A stretch of DNA of 64,000 nucleotides, taken from the NCBI RefSeq assembly GCF_028583425.1, contig NC_072794.1, forward strand, positions 31,989,232 through 32,053,231. Direction: 5' to 3'. The notes under the pieces were generated by a model that saw only the letters and a list, made by a program, of their open reading frames with translations, did no database searches and was not told the origin of the DNA. The DNA is from Eublepharis macularius (lineage: Eukaryota > Chordata > Lepidosauria > Squamata > Eublepharidae). The position numbers were made by a program, and so were the translations under genes. Position 1 is the stretch's first letter, and each line of letters begins with the position of its first letter. Shown one piece after another: positions 61,478 through 64,000 of this stretch.

Positions 61478-61553
61478 TTCTGAAGCATTCTTCAGACCAA
61501 AAATATCCCCTCAGAGACCTTCAGATTTACAAGCAATTGGCCTACAACCTACA

Positions 61554-61559
61554 AATAAA
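61554..61559 (+). terminator. ADCY10: Candidate ADCY10 polyadenylation signal
   Basis: A canonical AATAAA lies 77 bp after the ADCY10 stop, within a short plausible 3' UTR. No other AATAAA was noted closer to the stop. Transcript data would be needed to confirm use. Confidence 0.55.
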
Positions 61560-62765
61560 GATGCCAGATAACCACGCTTGGTTTACCCTATGGTTATTAA
61601 ATAATAGCTAATCTGCACACCTATTAACTATTCCCCCCGCCCCCTTAATATGGATTACTATTTCTACCTCTGAGGTGTAAGGCATGGCTTGGGTGATTCC
61701 CATCAGTCAATCAAGGAGGCAGGACTAAAGTTTTTCTAGACTTTCTGTCTCCTGGGTAGAGTCACTCATTTCCTGCCTTGTCAGGGAGTGGAACTACACA
61801 AGATGAGTTACCTGAGTTTGTGCAAGTGAACAAATTTACACTGTTTCCCATTAGCCTTCTGTACTCATTCATGCAGTTCCTGTGGATGGATGGGCCCAAG
61901 TTTTATCCCAGGTCCTCCAAGACGGGGGGATTGAGTCCTATGTTGCACCTTGTCTTTGCACACGCAGATGGGAAGGGGAGGGCAGCTGGCTGACTCCTCC
62001 AGGCACAGCAATGCCGCAGCTGCAGTACAGTGGCAGACTGTTATCCCTCCTCCTTCCCTTCAGAGTGCAGAGTGGCTGAGGCAATGGACATCTAACTGTT
62101 TGTCATTCAGGCCCACATAAGGATAACCACATTTCTTCACAAACATTATCTGAGTGGATTGTTTCTACCATACATTTATGCTATGAACAAGCGGGTGTTT
62201 CTTGTCCCTGTCAGCTGCATGCTCATTCAATGAGAGCAGAGGCTCTCAACAGTCCTTCAAGTGTTCCTCTCTACAACTCCTTTCTAATCTTCCCTGGACT
62301 CCCTTATCAGACGCTATTCTGTTGATGTTAATACAAGAAAGGAATCAGCATTTGGGAAAGCAGTTTTATTTATTTCAACAAAGAGCTTCACCCCACCAGG
62401 TACACATTCCCTCCTTCCTGCCCCATTGTGAGCTTTCTATTGTTAAATAAGTTACATTGATGGCTTGCAGCATCTCAGGAGAAACTGAGAGAAAGAGGGG
62501 CACTCTCTGTTCAAATCATATGACACTAAGGTGGGGAAAGAACATATTGCGTATTCCAACGGGAGGAGGCGCCCCCTCCAGAAACTTTTAATGTAGAAAA
62601 ACCTTCTCCATGTGGCAGGCCTGCACCTCCACAGTCATCAGTGTGGGACTGCACAGAAGACACGGCAATGAACAACAGTTACAGGTATGTGCCACCTTGT
62701 TGTCCCTATGAGGGGGATTCAGTCTTTCTTCTTCCAATAAAACAGAGAGAAAAATAAAACAGGAA
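61560..62765. other. 3' flank without recognised gene
   Basis: Sequence after the candidate polyadenylation site; short open frames lack codon structure or family signatures. Confidence 0.4.
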
Positions 62766-62999
62766 AAGCCAGTGATGTAGTGGCTAGAGGGTTGGTCTAG
62801 AATCTGAGAGACCCAAGTTTGAATCTCCCCCTGCCACAGAAGCTTGCTGGGTGACCTTGGGCGAATCACACACTCTCAGCATAGCCTACATCACTGTGTT
62901 GAAGATAAAATGGTGGAGAGGAGAACAATATAAGCCACTTTGAGTCCACACTGGGGATAAAGGCAGGGTATAAATTAAGTAAGTAAGTAAATAAATTTA
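62766..62999 (+). repeat. tRNA-derived SINE
   Basis: Gccagtgatgtagtggctag (A box), ccaagtttgaatctcc (B box), gcttgctgggtgaccttggg, then atgtaagccactttgag-like and gggtataaattaagtaagta. This is a common squamate SINE layout with (AAGT)n tail. Confidence 0.85.
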
Positions 63000-63924
63000 A
63001 TTACACATAGATTCCTGTACAAAGGCCTCATGACATAGTTTCCTAAATGGAAATGAGAAGCGTTTACTTTACACAACCAACCATTGTGGAGTCAGGAACG
63101 ATGGCAGCGTATTGATAACCAAGCATATAGGTGTTTCTAGGATATGTGCTTGAATGCACCACTGATACTCCAGAGGCCTTGTACAATCAGGCTGTGGATC
63201 AATTAGCTAGGGTAGGAGTTACTTACCTGTACAAAACCATGAAAAGGAAGTAATTCTGGCATGGCAGGCCATGAAAATCAGAACATCTGGGTGCTGAAAC
63301 TACCAGAGAATGGATGCTTCAGTGAGGTATCCCCTGTCCAGTAGATGTTGCTTCTACAGTAGCTGCTGCCTATGAATTCTGTTTAAATCTCAAATATATA
63401 CCCCTCTTAAAAGTTCCCCATGGGCATTTGTGCAGAGGGGATGGGCCTGGACAAATATGCTCGATTATTGGGGCCCTCTCTAGGCGATGACAGTTCTTGT
63501 TAACAATGGTGGCACCTAATCCAGTTACCTGTTAGCATATCTATATGCATGAGTACCCAACAGAGCACTATTAAGAGTGCTCAACTTCCCATCTCCATTG
63601 GCTTGCTGTGTGAGAAAATGGACTGGTGGAAATGGCATTGCAGACAAGGCTACACCAATTCTAGTAACTATATCCACGACACTTTAGAATTTCCCCCCAA
63701 TCTCTACAGAGTTTTACCACAGAGATTGGGGGAATTCGCTTAGTCTATAGTGTCTGATGCACTGTGTACTGCTGGCATTTGAAAGTCTATTCCACAATTT
63801 CAGTTTGAGAACTGATAAGCAATATCTGGCAAAAGCTGAAAAAGTGGAAACCACAGAAAAGAAAATTTAACTGCTTGTTAGATCTCAGTTTCTGAGCTCC
63901 TCTTGATTCTGTTTCAGGTGACAG
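63000..63924. other. 3' flank; small hairpin at 63690-63738
   Basis: Aatttccccccaatctctac and its near-complement gagattgggggaatt form a hairpin. No gene recognised. Confidence 0.4.
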
Positions 63925-64000
63925 AAACATATACCAGAAGCTGCTTTATACTGAATCAGACCTGTGGTCTACCCAAGGTCAGTACTGTCTACCGTGACTG
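63925..64000 (-). repeat. SINE fragment, second type, reverse, cut by window end
   Basis: Ccagaagctgctttatactg, aatcagacctgtggtc and aggtcagtactgtc match the reverse of the 6888-type SINE tail. Confidence 0.65.

Noticed and set aside
1-64000. CRISPR array, bacterial operon or viral replication system
   Set aside because: The window is vertebrate intronic DNA. The tandem and inverted repeats are a minisatellite, MITEs and SINEs.

Overview
This is a vertebrate genomic window, most likely from a squamate reptile. Its repeats are tRNA-derived lepidosaur-type SINEs, a BovB-like RTE LINE tail, CR1-like 3' ends, several L1 lineages and many palindromic non-autonomous DNA transposons. A gecko is plausible from the SINE types, but that rests on recollection, not on a search.

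The only host gene I can support is ADCY10 (soluble adenylyl cyclase, sAC) on the + strand. Twenty-one coding exons lie between 1998 and 61477. They have canonical AG/GT borders, and their phases chain without a break: 3273 nt, 1090 codons plus a TAG stop. An AATAAA lies about 80 bp past the stop. The exons cover the second half of the P-loop NTPase module (Walker B onward) and the whole helical/TPR-like C-terminal region. The two cyclase domains and the Walker A loop must lie upstream of base 1. No second gene is visible between 61.6 and 64.0 kb.

The rest is intron and 3' flank, densely filled with repeats. From left to right: SINE debris (1-4 kb); a 675-bp DNA transposon with 18-bp perfect ends inside a CR1-like LINE (4.7-5.4 kb); a foldback element (6.2 kb); an L1 tail split by a hAT MITE (8.5-9.1 kb); a GC-rich block (11.3-11.7 kb); a TNA-target MITE (12.3 kb); a minisatellite of about 51-bp units (15.3-16.9 kb); a hAT element (17.9 kb); an L1 element carrying ORF1 only (18.8-20.6 kb) followed by an L1 ORF2 tail (20.7-21.9 kb); two adjacent MITEs sharing target bases (23.65-23.96 kb); a broken Ty1/copia fossil (24.6-26.5 kb); a second hAT element (27.3-28.2 kb); further TNA MITEs (29.2, 32.2, 36.8 kb); a 4.7-kb young L1 with target duplication (40.0-44.7 kb); another L1-like 3' end (48.1-49.5 kb); a BovB-like tail (50.6-51.3 kb); and a large GC-rich palindromic element just before the last exon (60.4-60.9 kb).

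The most distinctive feature is a set of palindromic elements with GAG-type ends, most of them flanked by 3-bp TNA duplications (TGA, TTA, TCA). Alongside them is a separate GGCC-ended group with 3-bp duplications (AAG, ATA, AAG). Together with the hAT MITEs they give a readable insertion history of this intron series. I did not find anything I would call a new biochemical system.
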